Below are positions 47,548 to 56,647 of a stretch of DNA of 64,000 bases, in pieces. Positions within the stretch are counted from its first letter, which is position 1, and every line of letters starts with the position of its first letter. The DNA lies in the NCBI RefSeq assembly GCF_009828025.1, contig NZ_WTYA01000004.1, positions 217,560 through 281,559 on the forward strand, given 5' to 3'. The notes beneath the pieces were generated by a model, which saw only the letters and a program-made list of their open reading frames with translations, was not told the DNA's origin and did no database searches. This stretch comes from Qipengyuania algicida (GTDB taxonomy: Bacteria; Pseudomonadota; Alphaproteobacteria; Sphingomonadales; Sphingomonadaceae). The translations under genes were made by a program, and so were the position numbers.

Positions 47548-47558
47548 GCAAATATCCC

Positions 47559-48566
47559 TTACAACAGGCCTGCCATCACGCCGGCGGTATCGATCATACG
47601 GTTGGAGAAGCCCCATTCGTTATCATACCAGCTGACCACCCGGCCCAGCTTGCCTTCGAGCACCGCGGTTTCGAGGCTGTCGACCGTCGAGCTTGCCGGA
47701 TAATGGTTGAAGTCGGAGCTGACGAGCGGTTGATCGGTAAAGTCGAGTACGCCCTTCATCTTGCCCTCGGCCGCCGCCTTCAGCGCGGCGTTCAACTCTT
47801 CTGCCGTGGTGTCACGACCGGGTGTAAAGACGAGGTCGATCAGGCTGACATTCGGGGTCGGCACGCGGACCGATGATCCGTCCAGCTTGCCCTTCAATTC
47901 GGGCAGCACCAGTCCGACCGCGCGCGCGGCGCCGGTGGTGGTGGGGATCATGTTCTGCGCACCAGCGCGGGCGCGGCGCAGGTCCTTGTGGATCTGGTCG
48001 AGCATCCGCTGGTCGTTGGTGTAGGAGTGGATCGTGGTCATGAAACCACGCTCAATCCCGACAGTGTCCTGCAATACCTTCGCCACCGGAGCGAGGCAGT
48101 TGGTGGTGCAGCTGGCGTTAGAGACGATATCGTCCTCTGCCGTCAGCGTGTCCTGATTGACGCCGAACACGATGGTCTTGGAAACGCCCGTCGCAGGTGC
48201 AGAGATCAATACCTTCTTGGCGCCGGCGGCAAGATGCGGCCGCGCCGCCTCGTCGGACTGGAAAAAGCCGGTGCATTCGAGCACGATGTCGATGCCATTC
48301 GCCTTATGCGGTAGCTTGCCGGGATCGCGCTCTGCAGTCACATGGATGTGCTTGCCATCTACGACGAGGTCGTTGCCGTCGGTTTCGACCGTGCCGGGAT
48401 AGCGGCCATGCGTGCTGTCGAAACCGAACAGCAGGGCATTTGACTTGGTGTCAGCCAGATCGTTGATCGAGACCAGTTCGAGATCGTGATCGTTCCGCTC
48501 GAGAATAGCGCGAGCGACGAGCCGGCCGATACGCCCGAAACCATTGATCGCAACTTTCGTCGCCAT
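47559..48566 (-). CDS. gap: Glyceraldehyde-3-phosphate dehydrogenase type I
   Basis: GAPDH (335 residues) oxidises glyceraldehyde-3-phosphate with NAD. The Rossmann motif is [13 protein letters not shown] and the catalytic Cys153 is in [12 protein letters not shown]. The C-terminal substrate loop is [12 protein letters not shown]. It lies 15 bp after tkt and 11 bp before pgk, a tight operon. Confidence 0.97.
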   Translation of the reverse strand: MATKVAINGFGRIGRLVARAILERNDHDLELVSINDLADTKSNALLFGFDSTHGRYPGTVETDGNDLVVDGKHIHVTAERDPGKLPHKANGIDIVLECTGFFQSDEAARPHLAAGAKKVLISAPATGVSKTIVFGVNQDTLTAEDDIVSNASCTTNCLAPVAKVLQDTVGIERGFMTTIHSYTNDQRMLDQIHKDLRRARAGAQNMIPTTTGAARAVGLVLPELKGKLDGSSVRVPTPNVSLIDLVFTPGRDTTAEELNAALKAAAEGKMKGVLDFTDQPLVSSDFNHYPASSTVDSLETAVLEGKLGRVVSWYDNEWGFSNRMIDTAGVMAGLL

Positions 48567-48581
48567 GAGAATTTCTCCTGA

Positions 48582-50555
48582 TTAGCTCTTGATACGGTTT
48601 AGAATTTTCGGAACGATAGCGTCCACTGTGAAGCCGAATTTGTCGAACAATGCCTCTGCCGGGGCCGATGCTCCGAACCGGTCGAGGCCGATCTGAATGC
48701 CATCGCTGCCAGTATAGCGTTCCCAGCCCAATGTCGCGCCCGCCTCGATCGAGACTTTCAGCGCATCTTCCGGGAGAAGCTCTGTTTTGTAGCCGACGGA
48801 TTGAGCGTCAAACAGTTCCATCGCGGGCATCGACACCACATCCGTACCGATCCCCTGGCCTTCCAGAACATCGGCAACATTGCAGGCCAGTTCGACTTCC
48901 GAGCCGGTCGCAATCAGCACCACCTGCCGCGCCGCCTTGGCCGAACGCAAGCGATAGGCGCCCTTCGCGCTCAGCATCTCGCCATCGTGGCGTAATTGCG
49001 GGAGGTTCTGGCGGCTCAGCGCGAGGACCGATGGGGTGTCCTTGTCCTGAAGCGCAAGGTTCCAGCATTCCGCCGTCTCGATGATGTCGCAAGGACGAAA
49101 CACGTTGAGGTTGGGGATCAACCGCAGGCTCATCACCTGCTCCACCGGCTGATGGGTCGGTCCATCCTCGCCCAGGCCGATGCTGTCATGGGTGAAGACA
49201 TAAATCACGCGTTGTTGTTGCAACGCGGACAGGCGCACCGCGTTGCGGCAATAATCGCTGAAAATCAGGAAGGTGCCGCCGTAAGGGATCACCCCGCCAT
49301 GCAGCGCCATGCCATTCATCGCCGCCGCCATGCCGAATTCGCGAATGCCGTAATAGACATAGCGTCCGGAATAATCCTCGGCCGTCAATGGTGTGGTGGC
49401 TTTCGTCTTGGTGTTGTTCGATCCGGTGAGATCGGCCGAGCCGCCAACCATTTCCGGCACCAGAGGGGTCAACACGTCGAGCGCCATTTCCGACGCCTTG
49501 CGGGTGGCGACCTTCTTGTCTTCGCCCAGCCAGTCGGCAAAGACCTTGCCCGCGTCATAACCAGCAGGAAGATCGCCAGCCATGCGCCGGGTAAATTCGG
49601 CCTTGTGCGGTGATGCGTCGAGCCGCGCCTGCCAATCCGAATGCGCAGACTTCCCGCTCTCGCCGAGCGAGCGCCAGTCGGACAGGATATCCGCCGGGAT
49701 TTCGAAAGGCGCGGCCTTCCAGCCCAATTCCTCGCGTGCTGCTGCAACTTCGTCTGGCCCTAGGGCTGCGCCGTGCGTCGCGCTGGTGCCCTGCTTGTTC
49801 GGCGCGCCCTTGCCGATGATCGTCCGGCACGCGACCAGCGAAGGCCGCGCATCATCTTGCGCCTCGCTCAGCGCGCGGCGAATGTCTGCAAAATCATGAC
49901 CATCGCACCGCACGACATGCCATCCGGCGGCACGATAGCGTGCCTCGACATCCTCGCTGGTCGATAGGTCGGTCGCCCCATCGATGGTGATGCGATTGTC
50001 ATCCCAAAGCACGTTGAGCCGCCCGAGTTTGAGGTGACCAGCAAGCCCGATCGCCTCGTGATTGATGCCCTCCATCAGGCACCCGTCGCCCGCGATCACC
50101 CACGTCTTGTGGTCGACCAGATCGTCGGAGAATTCGGCGTTGAGGTGACGCTCGGCAATCGCCATGCCAACCGCCATCGCCAGCCCCTGTCCCAACGGGC
50201 CGGTCGTGCTCTCCACCCCGTCGATCAGGAAGTTTTCGGGATGTCCGGCGCATGGGCTGCCAAGCTGGCGGAATTTGCGGATGTCGCCGATGGTGGGCGA
50301 CGCATAGCCGGACAGATGAAGCAGGCTGTAAATCAGCATTGAGCCGTGCCCGGCGCTCAACACAAAACGATCGCGATCCGGCCAATGCGGGTCAGCGGGA
50401 TCGAAGCTGAGGAATTCGCTCCATAGCACGGTCGCGACATCGGCCATGCCCATTGGCATTCCGGGGTGGCCGGAGTTGGCAGCCTGGACCGCATCCATGG
50501 AAAGCGCACGTATGGCATTGGCCATCGGTGCAAGGCGGGCGGAATCAAGCGTCAT
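48582..50555 (-). CDS. tkt: Transketolase
   Basis: A thiamine-diphosphate enzyme of the pentose phosphate pathway (657 residues). Motifs are SGHPGMPMGMADV, SAGHGSMLIYSLLHLSGY, the ThDP motif GDGCLMEGINHEA through LWDDNRITIDG, and THDSIGLGEDGPTHQPVEQ. The start at MTLDSARLAPMANAI is the family start; a longer frame running upstream would add over 100 unrelated residues. It heads the tkt-gap-pgk cluster. Confidence 0.96.
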   Translation of the reverse strand: MTLDSARLAPMANAIRALSMDAVQAANSGHPGMPMGMADVATVLWSEFLSFDPADPHWPDRDRFVLSAGHGSMLIYSLLHLSGYASPTIGDIRKFRQLGSPCAGHPENFLIDGVESTTGPLGQGLAMAVGMAIAERHLNAEFSDDLVDHKTWVIAGDGCLMEGINHEAIGLAGHLKLGRLNVLWDDNRITIDGATDLSTSEDVEARYRAAGWHVVRCDGHDFADIRRALSEAQDDARPSLVACRTIIGKGAPNKQGTSATHGAALGPDEVAAAREELGWKAAPFEIPADILSDWRSLGESGKSAHSDWQARLDASPHKAEFTRRMAGDLPAGYDAGKVFADWLGEDKKVATRKASEMALDVLTPLVPEMVGGSADLTGSNNTKTKATTPLTAEDYSGRYVYYGIREFGMAAAMNGMALHGGVIPYGGTFLIFSDYCRNAVRLSALQQQRVIYVFTHDSIGLGEDGPTHQPVEQVMSLRLIPNLNVFRPCDIIETAECWNLALQDKDTPSVLALSRQNLPQLRHDGEMLSAKGAYRLRSAKAARQVVLIATGSEVELACNVADVLEGQGIGTDVVSMPAMELFDAQSVGYKTELLPEDALKVSIEAGATLGWERYTGSDGIQIGLDRFGASAPAEALFDKFGFTVDAIVPKILNRIKS

Positions 50556-50671
50556 GTGGTCGTGGTCTCCCGAGTGCAGGGGCGGCGATTCGGCGCGCGC
50601 GAAGCCTTGGCGCATGGCCCTTGTAACGGTCAAGCCGCAGCAACCCACGCCTGTGGCGAGGAGATTTATCA

Positions 50672-50697
50672 ACAGGCAAAGGCAAATCTTTGCCTGT
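50672..50697. promoter_or_regulatory. 10-bp inverted repeat between tkt and the zapA operon
   Basis: ACAGGCAAAG-GCAAAT-CTTTGCCTGT, a perfect repeat midway in the divergent tkt/zapA interval. A TAATAT box (50711) follows on the plus strand just before the first gene. It could be an operator serving either side or both. Confidence 0.5.
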
Positions 50698-50723
50698 GCG
50701 CCGTAATCGGCTAATATCCGGCG

Positions 50724-50921
50724 ATGGAAGAGGGGTCTGAAAACCAGACGATCAAGCGGATAGAGGCGGCTTTGGCCCGCATCGACCGTGCCAGCGAGCG
50801 TATCGCGGCGTCGACCTGCGCGAGCGATGCGCCCCGACTTCCACAGGATGCAGCTATGCGACGCAAGGTCGAACAAGCTATGTCCGAACTCGATATCCTG
50901 ATCGCGGAGCTCGAAAGGTGA
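50724..50921 (+). CDS. Small coiled-coil protein upstream of zapA
   Basis: A 65-residue helical protein (IKRIEAALARIDRASERIAA... VEQAMSELDILIAELER) with heptad-like spacing. The downstream zapA GTG overlaps its stop codon by 4 bp. Short helical proteins of the DUF4164 type often precede zapA in alphaproteobacteria; a cell-division role is inferred from context only. Confidence 0.7.
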   Translation: MEEGSENQTIKRIEAALARIDRASERIAASTCASDAPRLPQDAAMRRKVEQAMSELDILIAELER

Positions 50922-51229
50922 GCGAAATCACCCTTGTCGTCGGCGGGCGCAATTTCCCGATCTCCTGCGAGGATGGCCAGGAAGACCACGTTCGCAAGCT
51001 GGCCGAAATCGTCGACCGCAAGCTTCGACAGATTGGCGGAAACCTGGCGTCCGGCGACGCCAAGAACATGCTGTTTGCCGCCCTGTTTCTGGCCGATGAA
51101 CTGGAAGAGGCCCGTAAAGCAGGCAAAGGCGCGACAATCGGCGATGAAGCATCGACCACGCTGGAAGAAATCGCCGAAACGCTCGAACGCACCGCAACAC
51201 TGCTTGAGGAGCGGGCCACAAGCTCCTAG
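50918..51229 (+). CDS. zapA: Cell division protein ZapA
   Basis: ZapA (103 residues) bundles FtsZ filaments. It begins at GTG with ITLVVGGRNFPISCEDGQEDHVRKLAE, the standard ZapA N-terminal domain, and has a long C-terminal helix (LADELEEARK, LEEIAETLERTATLLEER). It is followed by the 6S RNA gene and 5-formyl-THF cyclo-ligase, a widely conserved order. Confidence 0.93.
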   Translation: MSEITLVVGGRNFPISCEDGQEDHVRKLAEIVDRKLRQIGGNLASGDAKNMLFAALFLADELEEARKAGKGATIGDEASTTLEEIAETLERTATLLEERATSS

Positions 51230-51234
51230 ATAGG

Positions 51235-51410
51235 TCGTCGGCGGGACTGCCCGGCACGAGCTATATGAATATCCCTGAGGCTATAAGCAATCCAAGGGAG
51301 CTGTCCCTGCCCTGGGGCGCCGGTTCGTCCGGTAAACCGGGGTAAACGGCGCCCACCTGACGTTGAGGCGTCAGAGGATTTCACGGCAACGACCCATGGT
51401 GGTTCCGCCA
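51235..51410 (+). ncRNA. ssrS: 6S RNA
   Basis: The interval between zapA and the cyclo-ligase gene carries 6S RNA in many proteobacteria. Here a long self-complementary region has the paired pieces GGGCGCCGG and GGCGCCC, the segment ATCCCTGAGGCTAT, and AGGATTTCACGGCAACGACC. 6S RNA sequesters sigma-70 RNA polymerase in stationary phase. Ends are approximate, and the call rests on position plus partial sequence resemblance. Confidence 0.8.
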
Positions 51411-51457
51411 CTTCCATGCGCCAGCCTCGCCAAGGCTGATCCCAACGCGACAGGAGA

Positions 51458-52036
51458 ATGATGGACACGAAATCGCAGCTTCGCGAGCGACTGCGCCAGG
51501 AACGTCGCGAGCATGTCTCCGCCCTGCCCAATGCCATGCGCGGGCTTGTGTTTCATCGCCCCCCTGCTCCCTTGCTCGACCTTGTACCGACCGACGCCGT
51601 CATCGGCCTCTACCGTGCGACTGCGCACGAAGCTCCGACAAGCGCCTACGCCAAGTTCTTTCAGGAAAACGGGTATTCGCTGGCATTGCCGCGTTTTGCC
51701 GGACGTAACGCCGCGATGGAATTCGCGGAGTTCTTCGATCCATGGGACGAGAGCGATTGCGAGGTCGGGCCATTCGGTTTGATGCAGCCCCGCTCCGATG
51801 CGGCCAGCATGACCCCTGCTGTCGTGATTGCCCCCCTGCTCGGCTTCACGGACTCAGGCGACAGATTGGGCCAAGGCGGTGGACATTACGATCGCTGGCT
51901 CGCCGATCATCCCGGTACAACAGTGATCGGGCTTGCATGGGACGTACAGCGCGTCGATTCACTGCCGGTGGAGGACCACGACATGACAATGTGCGCCATT
52001 GTCACCCCTACCCGTTTCTACGGCCCGTTCGCATGA
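51458..52036 (+). CDS. 5-formyltetrahydrofolate cyclo-ligase
   Basis: A 192-residue enzyme that converts 5-formyl-THF to 5,10-methenyl-THF with ATP. The signature is GDRLGQGGGHYDRWL near residue 130, with the N-terminal basic helix KSQLRERLRQERREH. AGGAG precedes the ATG pair. It overlaps the next gene by 4 bp and follows 6S RNA. Confidence 0.93.
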   Translation: MMDTKSQLRERLRQERREHVSALPNAMRGLVFHRPPAPLLDLVPTDAVIGLYRATAHEAPTSAYAKFFQENGYSLALPRFAGRNAAMEFAEFFDPWDESDCEVGPFGLMQPRSDAASMTPAVVIAPLLGFTDSGDRLGQGGGHYDRWLADHPGTTVIGLAWDVQRVDSLPVEDHDMTMCAIVTPTRFYGPFA

Positions 52037-52248
52037 GGACGGAGCCAACGCTGCGTATTCCACTTGGGATATTGGCGCTTCTGGTGGTGCTGGTGGTCTA
52101 CGGACTGCTGGTCGCCAATCTCGTGGCACCGCTGATCGAAAGCTGGCCCACACTGGCCAAGACGGTGGTCTATCTGGTGCTGGGCGTAATCTGGCTGCTG
52201 CCTCTCAGGCGCTTCCTCATCTGGATGGAAACAGGACGCTGGAGCTGA
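52033..52248 (+). CDS. DUF2842 small membrane protein
   Basis: A 71-residue protein with two hydrophobic helices (about 9-30 and 42-58) and the C-terminal LLPLRRFLIWMETGRW typical of DUF2842. The ATG overlaps the cyclo-ligase stop (ATGA). Function unknown. Confidence 0.8.
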   Translation: MRTEPTLRIPLGILALLVVLVVYGLLVANLVAPLIESWPTLAKTVVYLVLGVIWLLPLRRFLIWMETGRWS

Positions 52249-52300
52249 GCGCAAAAGCGCAGTCGCCGGAAAGCGAAATCATCTAGATTTCAGGAAAATC

Positions 52301-52396
52301 CCCAAGTGGCGCGAGTGACGGGGCTCGAACCCGCGACCTTCGGCGTGACAGGCCGACACTCTAACCAACTGAGCTACACCCGCGCAGCCACTTGGG
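52301..52396 (-). repeat. Inverted repeat flanking tRNA-Asp
   Basis: CCCAAGTGGC (52301-52310) and GCCACTTGGG (52387-52396) are exact complements enclosing the tRNA. In the transcript the 5' leader would pair with the discriminator base, CCA and trailer, extending the acceptor stem; GATTTTCC follows directly. Confidence 0.8.
52307..52383 (-). tRNA. tRNA-Asp (GTC)
   Basis: A 77-nt cloverleaf on the minus strand: acceptor GCGGGTG/CACTCGC, D arm TAGCTCAGTTGGTTAGAG, anticodon loop CTGTCAC with GTC, T arm GCGGGTTCGAGCCCCGT, and encoded CCA. Confidence 0.96.
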
Positions 52397-52557
52397 AGCC
52401 GCGCCACTACGGGCTGGGCGCAGGGCTGTCAATGCCCCGATTGCGCCTTTTTCGGACTATCGCATCGCGCTTTCGCTAAGGCACGTTTTCACCCCAAATT
52501 AACGCATTGTTGAGATTTCAGGAGGACGATCAGTGTGGGCAAACCGGGGGGTTCGTC

Positions 52558-52788
52558 ATGCGTTTTGTATTACTCGCTGCTTCATTGGCATTGCTGACTT
52601 GCGGTGGCCTTGCGGCACAATCCGCAATCGCCATTTCGCAATCCGCCAGGGTGGGCGATAAACTCGCGGCAGGGGGGGCCAGCCAGCGGTTTGCTGACCT
52701 TTCACTCAATCGTTCCGAGTTTATGCTGACATCCGCTACAGCGCGGCGAAGCGGTCCTCGCGGACAGGTTGCAGCCAAGGAATTCTGA
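52558..52788 (+). CDS. Small secreted protein, function unknown
   Basis: A 76-residue protein with a signal peptide (MRFVLLAASLALLTCGGLAA) and a short polar mature part (SQSARVGDKLAAGG... RRSGPRGQVAAKEF). GGGGG lies 7 nt before the ATG. No family recognised; a real gene is plausible but unproven. The 160 bp before it holds only the tRNA flank. Confidence 0.5.
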   Translation: MRFVLLAASLALLTCGGLAAQSAIAISQSARVGDKLAAGGASQRFADLSLNRSEFMLTSATARRSGPRGQVAAKEF

Positions 52789-52856
52789 ATAGGGATCGAC
52801 CCGCGGATCCGTGGGCATGCCCCCCCTCCCATCGGGAACGGGTCAGTATAAAGTGA

Positions 52857-54185
52857 TCAGCCGACCAGCAAAAGCGCCGGGCTCTCGATCAATCGCTTCA
52901 ATGCCTGCACGAAGCTTGCCGCATCCCAGCCGTCGACGACCCGATGGTCGCAGCTGATCGACATATTCATCAGCTTGCGCTTCTCGATGCGCTCACCGCC
53001 CATGCCATCGGGCACGAACATCGGCCGCTCGACGATGCGGTTAGGACCGATGATCGCGACCTCCGGCCGATTGATGACCGGAGTGGTCGCTACACCGCCA
53101 AGCGGCCCGAGCGACGTGACAGTCAACGTCGAGCCGGACAATTCCTCACTCTTTGCCTTGCCGGTCCGCGCCGCATCGGCAAGCCGACCGATTTCGCGCG
53201 CCAATTGCCACAGGTTCTGGCTCTGAGCGTTGCGAATGACCGGCACCATCAGACCAGAATCGGTCTGTGTCGCCATGCCCAGATGCACTGCCCCGTGACG
53301 CGTCACCACGCCCGCATCGTCGTCGAAGCGCGCATTGATCATCGGGAAATCAGGCAGCGTCTTGCAGATCGCAGTAATGATCAGCGGCAGCAGCGTCAGC
53401 TTGGGCCGATCGCCGCGATTGGCGTTGAGCTGCGCACGCGCCGCCTCAAGCTCGGTGACGTCGATTTCCTCGACATAAGAGAAATGGGGAATGTTGCGCT
53501 TGGAGGCAGCCATGTTCTCGGCGATGCGGCGACGCATACCGATGACCTTGACCTGCTCGTCCGAACGCGCAGATCCTGCTGCTGAAAAGCCGCCATTGTA
53601 GGACAGGAAGGCGTCCAGATCGGAATGGCGAACGCGGCCATCCGCCGCAGGACTCACCTCGGCCAGATCGATACCCAGATCCTTGGCCCGCTTGCGCACT
53701 GCCGGGCTGGCCAGAACCTTGGCTGCGGAAACCGCTGCCGGTGCAGGCGTGGTGCCAGGATTGGGAGTGGCTGCGGGTGCTGGCGAAGGGTCGGCGGCCA
53801 TCGCGTCATCCGCGTCGCTCGCATCGGAATTTTCAACTTCTATCCGTTCTTCGACCGATTCGGACTTAGGCGCCGGAGCCTCATCATCGTGACTGGCCGC
53901 GATGGCTTCGTTCGCTTCCTGATGAACGTCGTCTGGAACCTCGCCTTCCGTCTCGATCACCACCAGCATCGAACCGATGGCAATCTGGTCGCCAACTTCG
54001 CCCGCCACTTCGAGCACAGTGCCCGAAACCGGGCTTTCCATCTCGACCGTGGCCTTGTCGGTCATCATGTCGGCGATCTGCTGGTCTTCCTCGACCCGAT
54101 CTCCGGGCTTCACATGCCAGTTGACGATCTCTGCCTCGGCGATGCCTTCGCCAATATCGGGGAGGTTGAAGGTGAATTTGCCCAT
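52857..54185 (-). CDS. bkdB: Branched-chain 2-oxoacid dehydrogenase E2 (dihydrolipoyl acyltransferase)
   Basis: A 442-residue E2 subunit. One lipoyl domain at residues 1-80 has the lipoyl-lysine in MTDKATVEM. A long acidic/Pro-Ala linker follows, then an E3-binding domain (ASPAVRKRAKDLGIDL), then the catalytic domain with active-site His in SCDHRVVDGWDAA. It transfers acyl groups from E1 to CoA. It lies 7 bp after E1 beta. The E3 gene is not in the window. Confidence 0.93.
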   Translation of the reverse strand: MGKFTFNLPDIGEGIAEAEIVNWHVKPGDRVEEDQQIADMMTDKATVEMESPVSGTVLEVAGEVGDQIAIGSMLVVIETEGEVPDDVHQEANEAIAASHDDEAPAPKSESVEERIEVENSDASDADDAMAADPSPAPAATPNPGTTPAPAAVSAAKVLASPAVRKRAKDLGIDLAEVSPAADGRVRHSDLDAFLSYNGGFSAAGSARSDEQVKVIGMRRRIAENMAASKRNIPHFSYVEEIDVTELEAARAQLNANRGDRPKLTLLPLIITAICKTLPDFPMINARFDDDAGVVTRHGAVHLGMATQTDSGLMVPVIRNAQSQNLWQLAREIGRLADAARTGKAKSEELSGSTLTVTSLGPLGGVATTPVINRPEVAIIGPNRIVERPMFVPDGMGGERIEKRKLMNMSISCDHRVVDGWDAASFVQALKRLIESPALLLVG

Positions 54186-54192
54186 GGGTCGA

Positions 54193-55251
54193 TTACTCGC
54201 TCAAAATCTTGTCGATGGCCTCGCCGATGCGGACGGGGCCGGGGAAAAAGGCCCATTCGAGGCTGTGCGGATAAGGCGTGTCGAAGCCGGTCACGCGTTC
54301 GACCGGGGCCTCAAGGTGATAGAAACAGCGCTCGGTAACCAGCGCGGACAACTCGGCTCCGAACCCGGCTGTGCGGGTCGCCTCATGCACGATGAGGCAT
54401 TTTCCCGTTTTCTTCACAGAGTTTTCCACCGTCTCGATGTCGATCGGCACGAGTGTACGCAAATCGATGACGTCGGCTTCCACGCCCTTGGTGCGGCATA
54501 CGGATTCGACCACGTGAACCATGGTGCCATAGGCCAGGATTGTCAGTTGATCACCCTCGGTCACATAGCGCGCCTTGCCCAACGGGATGCGGTAATGGCC
54601 TTCAGGAACAATGCTGTCCTTATGCTTCTTCCACGGCTCGACCGGCTTGTCGTAATAACCGCTGAAGGGGCCGTTATAAATCCGCTTGGGCTCGAAGAAG
54701 ATCACCGGATCGTTATCCTCGATCGCAGAGATCAACAGTCCCTTGGCGTCATAGGGTGTCGCCGGGATGACCGTCTTGAGGCCCGACACGTGGGCAAAGA
54801 TGGCTTCCGGACTCTGGCTGTGCGTCTGGCCGCCGAAAATGCCGCCGCCAAACGGGCTGCGCACCGTCATCGGCGCGATGAACTCGCCAGCCGAACGATA
54901 GCGCAAACGCGCCGCTTCGCTGATCAGCTGGTCCAGGCCGGGATAGATGTAATCGGCGAACTGGATTTCCGGGACGGGCCTGAGGCCATAAGCTCCCATC
55001 CCTACTGCCACGCCGATGATCCCGCATTCGGATATCGGCGTATCGAACACGCGGGTCTTGCCGAATTTCTCCTGCAACCCGGCGGTGGCGCGGAACACCC
55101 CGCCGAAATAGCCGACGTCCTCGCCCATCACGATCACATCGGGATCGCGGTCGAGCATGATACCCAGCGCATCGTTGATCGCCTCGATCATGTTGAGACG
55201 GCGTTCGGCAGGAGCGTCCACCGCGGTCTCCTTCTGCATCGCCTCGCTCAC
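54193..55251 (-). CDS. bkdA2: Branched-chain 2-oxoacid dehydrogenase E1 beta
   Basis: A 352-residue E1 beta subunit of the transketolase-C fold. Motifs are VIVMGEDVGYFGGVFRAT, RVFDTPISECGIIGVAVGMG and the C-terminal LIVHEATRTAGFGAEL. It forms the alpha2beta2 decarboxylase with the next gene, which it overlaps by 4 bp. Confidence 0.93.
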   Translation of the reverse strand: MSEAMQKETAVDAPAERRLNMIEAINDALGIMLDRDPDVIVMGEDVGYFGGVFRATAGLQEKFGKTRVFDTPISECGIIGVAVGMGAYGLRPVPEIQFADYIYPGLDQLISEAARLRYRSAGEFIAPMTVRSPFGGGIFGGQTHSQSPEAIFAHVSGLKTVIPATPYDAKGLLISAIEDNDPVIFFEPKRIYNGPFSGYYDKPVEPWKKHKDSIVPEGHYRIPLGKARYVTEGDQLTILAYGTMVHVVESVCRTKGVEADVIDLRTLVPIDIETVENSVKKTGKCLIVHEATRTAGFGAELSALVTERCFYHLEAPVERVTGFDTPYPHSLEWAFFPGPVRIGEAIDKILSE

Positions 55252-56549
55252 AGCTTTAGCCCTCCGGGAAACTTGATTTCGCGTTCCTTGATCGCCTGCT
55301 CGGCCTGCTCCTTCAGGTGCCAGGGCAACTCCTCGAACACGTCCTCGAACATGGTGCGGAACGGATGGTGGAGACCATGGCCGAGGATGCCGTTCGCCTC
55401 GGCCTGCTTGGTTGTCTCGCGGACCTTCTCAGCGGCCTTGCGATCCATCTCATCCTGCCGCTCCTCGTCCCATTCGCCCAGAGCTATGAGGTGGTTCTTG
55501 AGCCGCATCACCGGATCACCGAGCGGCCATTCGGTGCGTTCCTGCGCACTGCGATAGCCGGTCGGGTCGTCGGATGTGGAATGGCCTTCGGCGCGATAGG
55601 TGAAGAACTCGATCAGCGTCGGCCCGGCGTTGGCGCGGGCGCGATTGGCGGCCCAACGTTCGGCGGCATAGCAGGCGAGCGCGTCATTCCCGTCGACCCG
55701 CAGCCCCGCAAGGCCATAGCCCAGCGCGCGCGCAGCGAAAGTCGTGCGTTCCGCCCCGGCAAAGCCCGAAAAGCTGGAGATCGCCCACTGGTTATTGACC
55801 ACGTTGAGGATCACTGGCGCGTTATAAACGGCCGCAAAAGTGCAGGCCGAGTGGAAGTCGCCCTCGGCAGTACTGCCCTCGCCCACCCAGGTCGCGGCAA
55901 TACGGCTGTCACCCTTGATTGCGCTCGCCATCGCCCAGCCGACCGCTTGCGGGGTCTGCGTCGCAAGGTTGCCACTGATCGAGAAAAAGCTGTGATCACG
56001 GCTCGAATACATGATCGGCAGCTGGCGGCCCTTCAGCTTGTCGCCCTTGTTCGAGTAGATCTGGTTGATCATCTCGATCAGCGGATAGCCGCGCTGGATC
56101 AGAATGCCCTGCTGGCGATAGCTGGGGAACACCATGTCATCGGCTGCCAGGGCCATGGAGGACGCGATGCTGGTCGCTTCCTCGCCGGTGCACTTCATAT
56201 AGAAGCTGGTCTTGCCTTGGCGCTGGCCGCGGAACATGCGCTCGTCGAACGCCCGGGTCAGCGCCATGTGGCCGAGCATTGCCCTGAGCGTTTCAGGATC
56301 GAGCTTGGGGTCCCACGGACCGTGCGCCTTGTTGTCCTCGCCCAGCACACGCACAAGTCCGAAAGCGAGCTCGTGCATATCCTTGGGATCACAAGCCTCG
56401 TCGGGACGCGGCTGTCCACCGGCTTCTCCAATATCTAGGTCTGAATAATCGACCGAATCGCCTGGGCGATACTTCGGTTCAGGAACATGCAGCGCAAGAG
56501 CAGGCTTGTTCGAGCCTGCTTGCGACCGAGTGTCGGGCCTATCGGCCAT
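55248..56549 (-). CDS. bkdA1: Branched-chain 2-oxoacid dehydrogenase E1 alpha
   Basis: A 433-residue E1 alpha subunit. Early LALHVPEPKYRPGDSVDYS and later KGRQLPIMYSSRDHSFFSISGNLATQ match the BkdA1 type rather than pyruvate dehydrogenase. The ThDP motif is GEGSTAEGDFHSA through NVVNNQWAIS. The start at MADRPDTRSQ is chosen because GGAGAG precedes it. It decarboxylates oxoacids from Val, Leu and Ile. An operator-like palindrome lies 27 bp upstream. Confidence 0.93.
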   Translation of the reverse strand: MADRPDTRSQAGSNKPALALHVPEPKYRPGDSVDYSDLDIGEAGGQPRPDEACDPKDMHELAFGLVRVLGEDNKAHGPWDPKLDPETLRAMLGHMALTRAFDERMFRGQRQGKTSFYMKCTGEEATSIASSMALAADDMVFPSYRQQGILIQRGYPLIEMINQIYSNKGDKLKGRQLPIMYSSRDHSFFSISGNLATQTPQAVGWAMASAIKGDSRIAATWVGEGSTAEGDFHSACTFAAVYNAPVILNVVNNQWAISSFSGFAGAERTTFAARALGYGLAGLRVDGNDALACYAAERWAANRARANAGPTLIEFFTYRAEGHSTSDDPTGYRSAQERTEWPLGDPVMRLKNHLIALGEWDEERQDEMDRKAAEKVRETTKQAEANGILGHGLHHPFRTMFEDVFEELPWHLKEQAEQAIKEREIKFPGGLKL

Positions 56550-56575
56550 GTATCTCTCCCCAAAACGGGTGTTAT

Positions 56576-56586
56576 GCAAATTTTGC
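56576..56586. promoter_or_regulatory. Palindrome GCAAATTTTGC upstream of bkdA1
   Basis: Perfect odd palindrome GCAAA-T-TTTGC, 27-37 bp before the E1 alpha start. The 16-bp string AAATTTTGCGTGGCTT (56578-56593) also occurs exactly at 29658-29673 in the aceA promoter. It resembles TTTGCAAA-type sites of ScfR/RamB regulators. Confidence 0.55.
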
Positions 56587-56647
56587 GTGGCTTGGTTATT
56601 TTATTTCAATGATACCACACGGTCAAGCGAGCTCCCAAACTCGCCGA

